Source of the DNA: Kitasatospora aureofaciens
GTDB taxonomy: Bacteria > Actinomycetota > Actinomycetes > Streptomycetales > Streptomycetaceae
DNA length: 64,000 nt
Direction of reading: 5' to 3'
Assembly (NCBI RefSeq): GCF_019192735.1
Contig: NZ_JAHTKP010000001.1
Span: forward strand, 124,001-188,000
Every line of letters begins with the position of its first letter. The first letter of the stretch is position 1. The notes under the pieces were generated by a model that did no database searches, was not told where the DNA came from, and saw nothing but the letters and a program-made list of their open reading frames with translations. Position numbers and translations under genes: made by a program. Positions 53,788-63,059 of this stretch are shown one piece after another.

Positions 53788-53822
53788 GACCGGACATGCG
53801 GTTCTCCCGCATCCGGCTTTCC
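53788..53822 (-). ncRNA. Domain V of the inner intron
   Basis: A hairpin AAAGCCGGATGCGG, GAGA loop, then ACCGCATGTCCGGTC carries the AGC triad and the usual bulge. It lies directly after the inner RT stop codon. Confidence 0.85.
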
Positions 53823-53830
53823 GACATCGT

Positions 53831-55192
53831 TCACCGCTGGGCATGCGCCGTCGCCCCGTGCCACTTTCCGGACAGGCGGAAGACCCCGAGCCGACTGATC
53901 CACCCGTAGTTGTAGCGAGTGGCCCAATTCCGGCCCGAGAGGCCATGTTTCCTGCTGGTGAAGATCGCCAGCCGCTCGTGGACGTACTGGTCCACCGCTT
54001 CGAACTTCCGCGCGGAGTTCCCGTTGCGGAAGTACCCGGCCCATCCCCGCAGCACGGGGTTGAGCTCAGCCACCACGGCAGCCACCGGCCGCTCGGTCCG
54101 AGAACGCGAGGTAGCCGCGCGGACCTTGTCCCGCAGCACCCCCAACGCCCGTTGCGAGGGCCACCGGTACAGGTAGAACCTGCCCCGCCACTTCCACGAC
54201 TCCACTTTCCGGTGGTGGAAGCCGAGGAACTCGAAGCCCTGCTCACCTCGGGTGAGGCAGGTGATGCCGGATTTCTCGGGGTGCAGTCGCATCCCGAGCT
54301 GTCCCAGCACTCTCGCCGCCAGCTGCTGGGCCTGCTCGGCCCGTTGTCTGGTCGGCGACAGGACCACGAAGTCATCGCAATACCTCACCAGCACTCCCAG
54401 CCGGCGGCCCTCGTCCTGCCATGCCTCATCGAGGACGTGCAGAGCGATGTTCGCCAGCAGCGGGGAGATCGGTGAGCCCTGCGGGGCTCCTGCCCCGGTC
54501 GGGGAGGTCACCCCGCCCTCCAACACTCCCATCCGCAGCCAGGCCCGGATCAGCTTCAGCATCGACCGGTCCACCACGCGCCTCGCCAGCTGAGCGACGA
54601 GTGCGTCGTGCCCGATCGTCCCGAAACAGTCCCGGATATCGGCCTCGAATACCCACTCCCGCCCTTGGTTCGCCGCAACGCGCACAGCATCACACGCGTC
54701 GATCGCGGACCGTTTCGGCCGGAATCCGTAGCTCGCCTCGGTGAACCCGGCCTCGAAGACCGGTTCGAGAACCATCTTCGCGGCCGTCATCACCACCCGG
54801 TCCGCCACGGTGGGAATCGACAGCGGCCGCCACTCCCCCGGCCGCCCCGGCTTGGGAATCTGGACCCGCCGCAGCACCGACGGACGATACGTATACGCCC
54901 GCAGTCGCTCCGCCAGGTCCTGGAGGAACACATCCACCCCCGAGGCCGCCACCGCGTCGACAGTCACACCGTCCACGCCGGGGGCGCCCCGGTTCGCGCA
55001 CACGACCGACCACGCCCGCCACAAGACGTCCATGCGGTGGACGTGGCCGTACAGGGCATGGAACCGTCGTTCGGGTTCTTGCTTGGCACAGCGGTAGAGC
55101 GTCCACTGCAAGGCTCGGACCTTGTCCAGAGGACGCCGCTCCAGGCGGCCTGTGTCCTCCCGGCGGGCGGAGATAGCCGAAACGGCACTCAC
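53831..55192 (-). CDS. Inner intron reverse transcriptase/maturase
   Basis: The frame is intact (453 residues). RT motifs in order are ANRGAPGVDGV, IPKPGRPGEWRPLSIPTVAD, ASYGFRPKRSAIDAC, EADIRDCFGTIGH, GAPQGSPISPLLANI and the catalytic VRYCDDFVVL (YCDD, a tolerated variant of YADD). The maturase X domain ends with NPVLRGWAGYFRNGNSARKF. No HNH endonuclease domain follows. It acts in splicing and retrohoming of its own intron. The ORF ends 9 bp before domain V, so it lies in domain IV as usual. It is clearly a different family member from the outer RT. Confidence 0.92.
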   Translation of the reverse strand: MSAVSAISARREDTGRLERRPLDKVRALQWTLYRCAKQEPERRFHALYGHVHRMDVLWRAWSVVCANRGAPGVDGVTVDAVAASGVDVFLQDLAERLRAYTYRPSVLRRVQIPKPGRPGEWRPLSIPTVADRVVMTAAKMVLEPVFEAGFTEASYGFRPKRSAIDACDAVRVAANQGREWVFEADIRDCFGTIGHDALVAQLARRVVDRSMLKLIRAWLRMGVLEGGVTSPTGAGAPQGSPISPLLANIALHVLDEAWQDEGRRLGVLVRYCDDFVVLSPTRQRAEQAQQLAARVLGQLGMRLHPEKSGITCLTRGEQGFEFLGFHHRKVESWKWRGRFYLYRWPSQRALGVLRDKVRAATSRSRTERPVAAVVAELNPVLRGWAGYFRNGNSARKFEAVDQYVHERLAIFTSRKHGLSGRNWATRYNYGWISRLGVFRLSGKWHGATAHAQR

Positions 55193-55776
55193 CCGGGCAC
55201 CTCCCTGTTCGCGGATCGCATCGATGAAGCAGGGGCCCTTCGCTCCCGACGGGTTGTGTTGTCCCGCCGATCAGCACTACTACGACCCCCTCCGACTGCC
55301 TCTCGACAACCCGCCACTTCCCGGTTCCGCCGGTTATAGGCAGGCCACACTCCCGGGCCGCATACCCGGGGCCGAGTAGGCCCTCTCCAGTTCCCAGGAC
55401 AACCCTCCGACCGTTCCACGCCCCTTACGCCGGGAGGTTCTTCAGCGCCCGCTCCAGGTTCCCGGACGCCTTCCATGGCCTTCGCCCTACGCATACGGAC
55501 TCGGCACCTCCTTGGCCCACCCTCACAGGGCGGGGTCTGCATATCGACGCTGCAGGCTTCACTTGATGTTGCGGACCGGTCGGTCGCACGCCCCCGAAGG
55601 ACGCTTGTCACTCCACTTCGACGCCGCCCTCTCGAACGACGCCGGGAGTCAGCTACCGGGGACCCTGGCGTCTCCCCGGACCGGACTTGCACCGGCTGGC
55701 TGCCCTGAGCTTGACGCCCGGTTACATCCCCTCCACCTCTTTCAAGTTGAGATGACGCCCGGACTCCTGGACGTAC

Positions 55777-56455
55777 ACGCGTAGTGCATGAACAGGTTCG
55801 CCAGCACAGGTGAGACCGCTGAGCCCTGTGGGGTTCCTCGGTCTCGCAACTGCAGGGTTCCGTCGGGCAGTTGAAGCGGCGCTTGGAGCCACCGCTGAAC
55901 GTACAACTTCACCCAGACGGCGTCAGTGTGAGCGTCCACGACCTTGACGACGAGGTCCCACCGGACGCTGTCGAAGAACTTCTGGATGTCGAGATCGATC
56001 ACCCAGTCCTTCTTCCAGCAGCGCTGCCGGCAGCGTTCCACCGCGTCCAGGGCCGATTTCCCAGGCCGGTAGCCGTAGGAGTCCTCGTGTAACACAGGGT
56101 CCACGCGAATTCCCAGATGCCTGGCCACTACGGTCTGGGCAACCCGGTCAGCGACAGTCGGAATTCCTAGAATTCTCGTGCCGCCGCCGTGCTGCTTCGG
56201 AATCTCCACCGCGCGCACCGGAGGTGGGAAGTAGGTCCCCGACGCCATTCGATTCCAGATCTTGTACAGGTTCCCCTGCAGATCAGCCTCGAAGTCGGCG
56301 ATCGACTGCCCATCCACCCCAGGCGCACCCTTATTCGCCTTCACCGCTCGCCAGGACTCCCAAACCTCCCACTTCGAAATCTCGAACGGCTTGCCTTGTG
56401 CTTTCAGCTCGTCCACCCAGCTCCTCCCGGACACTCCGGTTGACCGACCGAACAA
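55777..56455 (-). pseudogene. Outer intron reverse transcriptase, N-terminal half
   Basis: This part carries RT0-RT4 of a group II intron-encoded protein: KANKGAPGVDG, IPKQHGGGTRILGIPTVADR, DSYGYRPGKSALDAVE, IDLDIQKFFDSV and GTPQGSAVSPVLANLFMHYA. The coding then runs into the inner intron and would stop after a few foreign residues (CTSRSPGVIST). The listed start (TTG 56455) is uncertain; a start nearer MDEL-like residues ~15 codons in is possible. Joined to 53108-53730 it gives an unbroken 433-residue protein, so the gene is split, not lost. Confidence 0.85.
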
Positions 56456-56996
56456 CAGCCACGGATGACCCGGCCCCTTCGCTCCGCCCCCGTTACAGGA
56501 GCCTCACAGCTACTACGAACCGGTCCGCCAGCGCACCCCGCGACGGTACTCAAGCCCTACAGGGCACACCTGACTCGGGCACTCCCTCTCGCCGCCACAG
56601 GGGCGGTCGGTGTCGGGGTACGCCTTCTCACGTTCCACGCAGGAGCAGCAGACCGGACTCGCGTCGCCTCCATGCCGGACACCACCTGGCCAATAGACGG
56701 GCACCCACCAGGCTCATCCCGGAATTGTTTCCACACCCCGGTTTCGATGTCATCTACTGATTTTCGACACGTCAGCGGCGATTCGCTTGCGCTCGCCTTT
56801 CCGATCCCCACCTGACGTCTCGAAGACGCCTTTTCCTCGATCGCTCACCACGACGGTCTTCAGCCAACGCAGCACGAGGCGGTTTGGAGCCTCCCCCCGC
56901 AGGGCGACTCCGAAGGGCCACAACCTTCATCTCCTACGCAGCATTGCAATCAGAGATGTCTACCTACATAACATTCCTCCTGCATTCGTGACACAC

Positions 56997-57140
56997 GAAA
57001 ACGATCACATTCGCTTGTCGCGACCGCGACAGTCTCGGCTAGCCGTCGCCCTCGACACCCTGCTGCGAGGGTGCGGCAGCGTGCCCGAAGTCGCCCACTT
57101 CCGGCAGGCGCTCGACAGCGTCCTGCCCCATGAAGTGTGA
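56997..57140 (+). pseudogene. ORF tail beside the intron 5' end
   Basis: A frame reads ENDHIRLSRPRQSRLAVALD then TLLRGCGSVPEVAHFRQALD to a stop at 57138. It looks like the C-terminus of a protein whose upstream part has been lost. A small hairpin (TGTCGCG/CGCGACA) lies at 57021-57036 next to the intron boundary. I do not recognise the family. Confidence 0.3.
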
Positions 57141-57178
57141 TGACCAAAGTGCTGTTGTCCCGAGAGAACGGACCGCCG

Positions 57179-57862
57179 ATGGCCTCCCGCCCCTTCGTTC
57201 TGTTGAGCGTCGCAACATCCGTCGACGGTCACATCGACGACGCCTCGCCCGAGCGTCTGCTGCTGTCGAACGCCGAGGACTTCGACCGCGTCGACCAGGT
57301 ACGAGCCGAATCCGACGCCATCCTCATCGGCGGAAACACCCTGCGCAGCGACAATCCGCGCCTGCTGGTCAATAGCGACAGGCGCCGGGCCGACCGGATC
57401 GCGGCCGGCAAGCCCGAATACCCGCTCAAGGTCACCATCTCCGCCAGCGGCGACCTGGGCCGGGACCTCAAGTTCTGGCACTTCGGCGACAAGAAGGTCG
57501 TCTACACCACCGACGCTGCCGCACCGAAGCTCCGGGAGACGCTCGACGGTCTTGCCGACGTCGTCAGCACCGGCCCCACCGTCGACTTCGGCGCGCTGCT
57601 CGACGACCTCGCCACCCGCGGCGTCGAGCGCCTCATGGTCGAGGGCGGCGGGCAGATCCACACCCAGTTCCTCTCCCAGGGGCTGGCCGACGAGATCCAC
57701 CTCGCCATCGCGCCGCTGCTCGTCGGCGACGCCGCCGCACCACGCTTCCTCCACCCGGCGAACTACCCCGGTGGAAGCGGCCACCGGATGAGGCTTCTCG
57801 GAGCCCAGACGATCGGCGACGTCGTGCTGCTGCGGTACGCCCCCAAGCCGGCGTCGAACTGA
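57179..57862 (+). CDS. RibD C-terminal-domain/dihydrofolate reductase-like NADPH reductase
   Basis: This encodes 227 residues from ATG 57179 (MASRPFVLLSVATSVDGHID); the frame also allows ATG 57137. The head VLLSVATSVDGHIDD and the core SDAILIGGNTLRSDNPRLLV, with MVEGGGQIHTQFL near the end, are hallmark segments of the RibD_C family. It reduces the ribosylamino-pyrimidine intermediate of riboflavin synthesis or a related pterin-like substrate. It is only a single domain, without the deaminase half of RibD. A standalone paralogue involved in secondary metabolism or drug resistance is possible. Confidence 0.85.
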   Translation: MASRPFVLLSVATSVDGHIDDASPERLLLSNAEDFDRVDQVRAESDAILIGGNTLRSDNPRLLVNSDRRRADRIAAGKPEYPLKVTISASGDLGRDLKFWHFGDKKVVYTTDAAAPKLRETLDGLADVVSTGPTVDFGALLDDLATRGVERLMVEGGGQIHTQFLSQGLADEIHLAIAPLLVGDAAAPRFLHPANYPGGSGHRMRLLGAQTIGDVVLLRYAPKPASN

Positions 57863-58012
57863 TCTCCGAGGGCCTCAGGCCCATCGTCGAGCGGGAGGGC
57901 CACCGCTGTTGGCCTCGGGTGCGTCCTCGGCGCACAGGCAGATGCGGTGTCTCTCCGGCTGACGGGTAGCCTACGAGCAGCCAGCTAGGCAGGCCGAGAG
58001 GACCGCGATCGC

Positions 58013-59800
58013 ATGACCGAGGGCATCGGGCTGTCGCCCGCGTGGGTGGCCCGGAAGTTGGTGGCGTACGACGAGCTCCGAGCGGCAGTGGGTTCACTGT
58101 GGTGGTTGCAGTCTGATCCCGATCACGGCGGATGCCGTCGAGTCATGTGCGCGGACCGGTCGGGCACAGCCGTCGCAGTGACGCCGCCCGAGGTCTCGGT
58201 CGGTGGTCAGCTTCATGCCTACGGTGGCGGCGCCTTCGCGGTGACATCGGGCGGGGTGTGGTTCGTCGGCGACGACGGTTCCCTCTTCCGCCAACCGGCT
58301 GGTGGCACTCCTGAGCGGATCGTCTCCACCGTCGGATCTGAGCAGTACGGAGATCTCGCTCCAGCCGCGGAGGGCGGTCTGCTCGCGGTTCGCGGGGACG
58401 ACACGGTGGACGAGATCGTCGCCGTGTCGCCAGTCGGCCGCACCCGGGTGCTGGTTCGCTCCCGCGGGTTCCTCGCCTGCCCGCGGCAGGCAGGGGACGC
58501 CCTGGCGTACGTGAAGTGGCAGCGAGACCGGATGCCATGGGACAGCTCCCGCCTCATGCTGGCCAACATGCGCTCGGATGCCATCGAGCCGGGCCGGGTC
58601 GTGGTAGGCGGCCCCGAGGAGTCGGTGGTGCAGCCCTCATGGGGACCGGACGGCCTGCTGTACTTCATGTCCGACCGGACAGGATGGTGGAACCTGTACC
58701 GGCTACGCGACGGCGTGGTGGAGGCGGTCGCGTCGATCGACGCGGACTGCGCACCGGCGCCCTGGGAAGGTGGCTATCAGTCGTACGGTTTCGCCGCCGA
58801 CGGCACGGTGGTGCTCACGGTCATGAAAGGGTTCACCACCGACCTTCTCGCCGTCGGCGTCGAGGGCGGCCGGCGACGGCTCGGCTCGAACCTTACGTCC
58901 GTGAAGCCGTACATCGCCGTCGACGGCCATGTCCTCACCGTGATCGGGTCCACTGCAAGCAGCCCGCCGGCCATCTGGTCGATCGACCTAGCAGCGCGGG
59001 CGGACTCCCCGGCCGTCCCCTTAGGCAGGGCCTCCGAGTCTGGCGTGCCCTGGACGCCTGTTCCTCCCTCGCTCGAGACTGCGGCGGCTGCGAACGGCCC
59101 GGTGCACTTCCTGCTGCACCGACCGCCCGGAGGCGCGCGGCCGGTGCCTCTGCTCGTACGGGCCCACCCCGGTCCGACGGACGACGTCCCTCTGAGGTTG
59201 GACTGGGCGAGTCAGTTCTTCGTCAGCCATGGCTTCGCCGTCGCCGAAGTCCTCTACCGAGGTAGTACCGGTCTGGGACGCGCCTTCCGGCAGGCGCTGC
59301 ACGGCCACTGGGGCGACTACGACGTCGACGACTGCGCGGCCGTCGCAGAGCATCTCCGTACGCTCGGCCTGGCGATGCCCGGAGCTGTGTTCATCGGCGG
59401 CGCAAGCGCCGGCGGCTACACGGCGCTCCAAGCGGCATGCCGTCCGGGACCGTTCAGTGCTGCGACAGCCACGTCAGCGATCATCGACCCCGCGCGGTGG
59501 GAGTTGTCCGTGCCGGCGTTCCAGCGTCCACATGCGGCCGTTCTGCGGGGCCCTGCCGGTGCGGTGAAGCCTTCGCGGATCCGCTGTCCCGTACTGGTGA
59601 TCCACGGGTCGGCCGACACGATCACGTCCGCAGATGAGGCCATGCAGTTCGCCCAAGAGCTGGCCGCCCTCGATGCTAACCACACCTCCGTGCTCCTCGA
59701 GGGCGGGGACCACTACCTGTCGGCACCCGCAGACCGGGAACAGGCCCTTCGCGCCGAACTCGACTTCTACCGGCGCATCATGAGCCGCTCGACATCGTGA
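58013..59800 (+). CDS. S9-family prolyl oligopeptidase-like serine peptidase
   Basis: This 595-residue protein has an N-terminal beta-propeller-type region (~30-340; repeats such as PSWGPDGLLYFMSDRTGWWN) and a C-terminal alpha/beta hydrolase domain. The catalytic Ser is in GGASAGGY (about residue 465), Asp in HGSADTITSADEA (about 534) and His in GGDHYLSAPADRE (about 565). No signal peptide is seen, so it is cytoplasmic. It may cleave small peptides. Its 3' end overlaps a small convergent ORF by 23 bp. Confidence 0.88.
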   Translation: MTEGIGLSPAWVARKLVAYDELRAAVGSLWWLQSDPDHGGCRRVMCADRSGTAVAVTPPEVSVGGQLHAYGGGAFAVTSGGVWFVGDDGSLFRQPAGGTPERIVSTVGSEQYGDLAPAAEGGLLAVRGDDTVDEIVAVSPVGRTRVLVRSRGFLACPRQAGDALAYVKWQRDRMPWDSSRLMLANMRSDAIEPGRVVVGGPEESVVQPSWGPDGLLYFMSDRTGWWNLYRLRDGVVEAVASIDADCAPAPWEGGYQSYGFAADGTVVLTVMKGFTTDLLAVGVEGGRRRLGSNLTSVKPYIAVDGHVLTVIGSTASSPPAIWSIDLAARADSPAVPLGRASESGVPWTPVPPSLETAAAANGPVHFLLHRPPGGARPVPLLVRAHPGPTDDVPLRLDWASQFFVSHGFAVAEVLYRGSTGLGRAFRQALHGHWGDYDVDDCAAVAEHLRTLGLAMPGAVFIGGASAGGYTALQAACRPGPFSAATATSAIIDPARWELSVPAFQRPHAAVLRGPAGAVKPSRIRCPVLVIHGSADTITSADEAMQFAQELAALDANHTSVLLEGGDHYLSAPADREQALRAELDFYRRIMSRSTS

Positions 59801-59912
59801 CCGCCAGCCTGTCGGCTTCCGGCAGCACGGCACGAGCAAACTCGCGCAGGTCCCAGGCCGGGGCATAGTCGGCGTGGATCTGCAGGTCCGCCAGGATACA
59901 CCGGGGTGTCAT
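59778..59912 (-). CDS. Small ORF, 44 residues, uncertain
   Basis: The frame MTPRCILADLQIHADYAPAW then DLREFARAVLPEADRLAVTM has protein-like composition and sits between two plus-strand genes. It could be the C-terminal piece of a longer gene. I recognise no family, and the overlap with the peptidase 3' end makes it doubtful. Confidence 0.3.
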   Translation of the reverse strand: MTPRCILADLQIHADYAPAWDLREFARAVLPEADRLAVTMSSGS

Positions 59913-60005
59913 CTTCGCCACGATCACGCCCGCGAGCTGCGATGTTCGGCCCAACCGAAATGACGGGGTGGCCAACGGGCACCGGTCCTGGGCAGGATTC
60001 CGGGC

Positions 60006-61043
60006 ATGGACATCTTGGTTATCGGCGGTGGCTGGTTTCTGGGCAAGGCCGTCGTCGAGGAGGCACTGGCGCGCGGTTGGGCCGTGACGACGTTCAACCG
60101 GGGCCGATCCGGTGCGGTAGTACCTGGCGTTCGGCAGGTGGTGGGTGACCGCACGTCGGTTGAGGACCTGGCCCGGCTGGCGACGCAGGGCCCGTGGGAC
60201 GCAGTGATCGACACGTCTGCCGCGGAGCAGCCGCCGAAAGTGGTGCTCGCGGGAACGACGGCGCTGGAGAATGCCACCGAGCGCTACGTCTACGTCTCGA
60301 CGGTGTCGGTGTACGCCGGCTGGCCGGACCATCCACTCAAGGTGGGCGATCAGCTGATGGACGGCCCGGCCAATGCCAACAGCGAGTACGGCAGGAACCC
60401 CGAGGGCTGGCTGGGGCCCGATCTGCACTACGGCCGGCAGAAGGCTGGCGGCGAGCGGGCGGTGGTCGAGACGTTCGGTGCGGAGCGGTCCTGGCTGCTT
60501 CGCCCCGGCGTGATCCTTGGGCCCGGCGAGTACGTTGGCCGACTCCCGTGGTGGCTTCGGAGAGCCGAGCGCGGTGGTCAGATCCTGGCACCCGGGTCTG
60601 CCAACAAGGGCATCCAGCCGGTAGATGTTCGCGATGTCGCGCGCTTCGCCGTCGATGTCGCGGAACGGCCTGGTGGAGGCGTCCACAACGTGACCGCGCC
60701 GATCGGCAGGGACACGATGGGCAGCTTCCTGGAGGCGTGCGTGATGGTGACGGGCGGCCGGGGCGAATTGCGGTGGGTGTCTGACGGCGTGCTGCTGGAG
60801 CACGGTGTCCGGCAGTGGACGGAGCTGCCGTTGTGGCGGACGAACGAGGGGGTCTGGCTGGTCGATGCTGAACCGGCGCACGCCGCCGGGTTCGCCTGCC
60901 GTCCCTTGGAGGAGACGGTGCGGGACACCTGGGAGTGGCTCCAGGCCGGCAACGTGCCGGTTCCGCACCCACGGGCATCCGCTCACGGAATCGATGCAGA
61001 TCGGGAGCGGAAGATCCTGGCGGCTGCCAGCTCTTCGCGCTGA
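60006..61043 (+). CDS. NAD(P)-dependent epimerase/reductase (extended SDR-like)
   Basis: This encodes 345 residues. The dinucleotide-binding loop is VIGGGWFLGKAV at the N-terminus. The active-site pair is YGRQK (YxxxK), preceded by VYVSTVSVYAGW. The PVDVRDVARFAVDVAE segment is typical of the extended SDR C-terminal region. The substrate is unknown; relatives act on nucleotide sugars or isoflavone-like compounds. It is probably transcribed alone. Confidence 0.83.
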   Translation: MDILVIGGGWFLGKAVVEEALARGWAVTTFNRGRSGAVVPGVRQVVGDRTSVEDLARLATQGPWDAVIDTSAAEQPPKVVLAGTTALENATERYVYVSTVSVYAGWPDHPLKVGDQLMDGPANANSEYGRNPEGWLGPDLHYGRQKAGGERAVVETFGAERSWLLRPGVILGPGEYVGRLPWWLRRAERGGQILAPGSANKGIQPVDVRDVARFAVDVAERPGGGVHNVTAPIGRDTMGSFLEACVMVTGGRGELRWVSDGVLLEHGVRQWTELPLWRTNEGVWLVDAEPAHAAGFACRPLEETVRDTWEWLQAGNVPVPHPRASAHGIDADRERKILAAASSSR

Positions 61044-61115
61044 ACAGAATGGAACGGGGTGGGGACGGAGCGGCACCCTGCCGGTCCGCCCCACCCCCGT
61101 TGCGGGCGTGGTGTG

Positions 61116-62441
61116 CTACTCGATGGCCAACCGCGCGGCGCTGCCACCGAACTGCCTCGGTGCGGCGACTCGGGTGTACTCCTCCAGCACCTCTCGAAGC
61201 GTCACGGCGACCGGCGACGACCCGACAGGCTCCGTGGTGAGCAGCTTGCCGACGTGGACGATTCGCTCGACCAGGCCAGCGGCACGCCGGTCCGGGGCGA
61301 GCGCAGCGATGGGCTTCAGGACCTCGGCTGCTTCCTCCACTTCTCCGTCGAGGATCAACGCCGCCGCGAGGTCCGCCCGCGCCTCCGCCTCGATCCTGGG
61401 AATCCTCTGCCCAGCGGGCAGGCCGGCTTGCAGCTCCAGCACTCGCCGGGTGTGCTCCTGCGCGCTGGTTCCGTCGCGCAGGAGAAGGAACGTCGTGCCG
61501 TGCGAGCGGGCGATCCTCTCGGGACCGTGGAGGAACTCCCCGGCCACCTCGTCGTGGAGGTCGTCGCACTCGACGGTGTCGACGTCGAGGAAGCGCTCGA
61601 CGGCCGCGGTGGCTCGCTGCTGATCGCCGAGGTGACCGTGGGCCCTCGCCTCGATTGCGGCGATGCGAATTTGGCCAGCCGTGCCAACGCCGGGGAAGGA
61701 CTGCGCCTGACGGATGAAGCGGATCGCCTCACTCGGTCGGCCTTCCCAGTAGGCGAGCATGCCGAGCGTGCCGGCCGAGAAGGCAGCCAGCGGGGTGAAG
61801 CGGGTGACTTCGGCATACATGCCTGCAGAGCGGGCCAGCCGTGTGGCCTCTCCGAGGGAGCCGAGATCGAAGGCCGTCATGGCCAGCAGAGCCGTCGTCT
61901 GGCCGATCGCGATCAGCAGCTGCTGCTTCTGCCGGGGGATGTGGGTTCGGTCGAGGAGCGCTTCGGCATCCGTTCGAAGCTGCCGGGCTTCGCGGAGCAC
62001 GTCGAACGGCGGCCGGTGGTTGTAGGTGCGGGCGAGTCGGCGAACGTCTTCCTGGACCTGTTCTATGGACAGATCGGAGAGGAAGGCGGACGCTACGGAA
62101 GCCGCGTGGTCGGATGCTTCGCGTGCGGTCATCGCGAGCTCTCTTTCAAGGTCTTGCTGGGATAGTGCGGTGGGATCTCCCTCCCGCGGCGGCGCCAGGA
62201 GTTCGGCGATCGGCCTGTCGAACATGTGCTGGATCGTCTGGGCGAACACGGAGGTCGGACGGCTGACCGTTCCAGCGATCCAGCGCCTGAACGTCGCCTC
62301 CGACATCTCCAGGTTGCGAAACCGCGTGTCCTTCAGGGTGCGCGCCAGTTCATTTCCGGCCGCTCTGAACTCCCTGTGAAAGTCGGGGAATTCCCAGCCC
62401 TTCTTCTTGATCAGGGCGCCCAGTAGCGTCTTACTCGGCAT
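61116..62441 (-). CDS. Large HTH regulator with helical-repeat C-terminus
   Basis: This encodes 441 residues from ATG 62441 (MPSKTLLGALIKKKGWEF). The N-terminal part carries a helix-turn-helix (NLEMSEATFRRWIAGTVSRP). The remainder is alpha-helical with TPR-like repeats (LGSLGEATRLARSAGMYAEV, EGRPSEAIRFIRQAQSF). It differs from the zinc-ribbon regulator at 51.4 kb but shares the overall layout. Operator-like repeats lie in its upstream region, and a divergent pair of small ORFs follows beyond. The target is unknown. Confidence 0.78.
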   Translation of the reverse strand: MPSKTLLGALIKKKGWEFPDFHREFRAAGNELARTLKDTRFRNLEMSEATFRRWIAGTVSRPTSVFAQTIQHMFDRPIAELLAPPREGDPTALSQQDLERELAMTAREASDHAASVASAFLSDLSIEQVQEDVRRLARTYNHRPPFDVLREARQLRTDAEALLDRTHIPRQKQQLLIAIGQTTALLAMTAFDLGSLGEATRLARSAGMYAEVTRFTPLAAFSAGTLGMLAYWEGRPSEAIRFIRQAQSFPGVGTAGQIRIAAIEARAHGHLGDQQRATAAVERFLDVDTVECDDLHDEVAGEFLHGPERIARSHGTTFLLLRDGTSAQEHTRRVLELQAGLPAGQRIPRIEAEARADLAAALILDGEVEEAAEVLKPIAALAPDRRAAGLVERIVHVGKLLTTEPVGSSPVAVTLREVLEEYTRVAAPRQFGGSAARLAIE

Positions 62442-62543
62442 GTTGCACGCCTCCCGCCCCCGTGGTCTCGACCTGGCCCGGTCGCCGCTTGTGCGGGGAG
62501 AGCCCTGCTCTAGCAATACCCGACAAGGGTGCTTTGCGCGGGA

Positions 62544-62605
62544 TCATCTGACGAGATGACACCTCAATGACATGCTGCTGACCGCACCAGCCGTCAGATG
62601 ACACC
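62544..62605. promoter_or_regulatory. Operator candidates in the divergent region
   Basis: TCATCT and AGATGA form a perfect inverted repeat at 62544-62559. AGATGACACC occurs twice, at 62554-62563 and 62596-62605, with starts 42 bp apart, about four helical turns. This geometry suits cooperative binding of a dimeric regulator controlling the minus-strand regulator gene and the plus-strand small ORFs. Confidence 0.5.
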
Positions 62606-62804
62606 CGACTGTCGTGGCGCTGTTCTGGCCAGGACGCGACAGTGGGTGACCGATCACCGAATCGCAGTCCGCGAAGTGATTCGGTCTCTTCTCAACCATC
62701 TTCTCGGCCGCCGGCTGTGGCCGGCTGCCCGCCGACCGTCCCGCTTGATAGACCTGTGGGCCCCGGCCACGCATCTGGCATGTCCATGCCTGAAAGGACG
62801 ATCA

Positions 62805-63059
62805 ATGATCGCCGTGCCTCGAACCCGACCGGTGTATCACCCCGCCGGGTTCGACGATGCGCTCCGGACCGCCGTAGATGACCTGCGGGCCGGACGCTGG
62901 CTGCCGACGCAGCGGTTGCTGGCCACCACGGCGCAGAACGCCGGCCTTCGGACGTCTCGGACACAGGTGCTGGCGCTGGTCGCGGCTCGGTCGACGGTGC
63001 CCGCCCATTGCCTCCCGGAAGGACCCGCCGATGGACACCCCGTTCGCCCTCCCCCCTGA
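62805..63059 (+). CDS. Small protein, paralogue of the next ORF
   Basis: This encodes 84 residues from ATG 62805, preceded by GAAAGGACG. The segment HPAGFDDALRTAVDDLRAGR then WLPTQRLLATTAQ and LRTSRTQVLALVAARS aligns with the next ORF (HPRGPDGGLREAVKKLQ, then RSLLASSWGDWS and LWTWRTQVLAAVAARAQ). The function is unknown. The 3' end overlaps the next ORF by 29 bp. The gene may be a truncated member of a larger family, because the likeness stops at VAARS. Confidence 0.5.
   Translation: MIAVPRTRPVYHPAGFDDALRTAVDDLRAGRWLPTQRLLATTAQNAGLRTSRTQVLALVAARSTVPAHCLPEGPADGHPVRPPP

Larger units (their letters stand above)
53731..55776 (-). mobile_element. Inner group II intron, inserted in the outer intron's RT gene
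   Basis: The intron is about 2046 nt. Domain V is at 53822-53788 (GCCGGATGCGG stem with GAGA loop and CCGCATGTCCGG). Domain VI follows and ends GACCCTAC at 53731 with a branch A seven nt from the end. The 5' end is placed at GTACG (55776) because that restores the outer frame exactly. A start at GTGTACG (55778) is nearer the usual GUGYG, so there is a 2-nt doubt. The 5' domains (55776-55193) include a typical GAACCGGGAAGTGGCGGG segment and GAGAGGCAGTCGGAGGGGG. Confidence 0.87.
53024..56996 (-). mobile_element. Outer group II intron, interrupted by a second intron
   Basis: The 5' end is GTGTG at 56996 and the 3' end CTACCCGAC at 53024, with the bulged branch-point A seven nt from the end. Domain V is at 53095-53062. 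The 5' exon ends TGATCGTTTTC and the 3' exon starts CGCCCTGGG. The intron-free relative at 63.4 kb reads TGATCGCTTTC joined to CGCCCTGGG, which fixes both boundaries. Without the inner intron it would be about 1.93 kb, a normal size. It encodes a reverse transcriptase split in two by the inner intron. Confidence 0.88.

Noticed and set aside
53024..56996. Retron or diversity-generating retroelement
   Set aside because: Both reverse transcriptases have group II maturase X domains and flanking domain V/VI RNAs; there is no msr/msd or template repeat.
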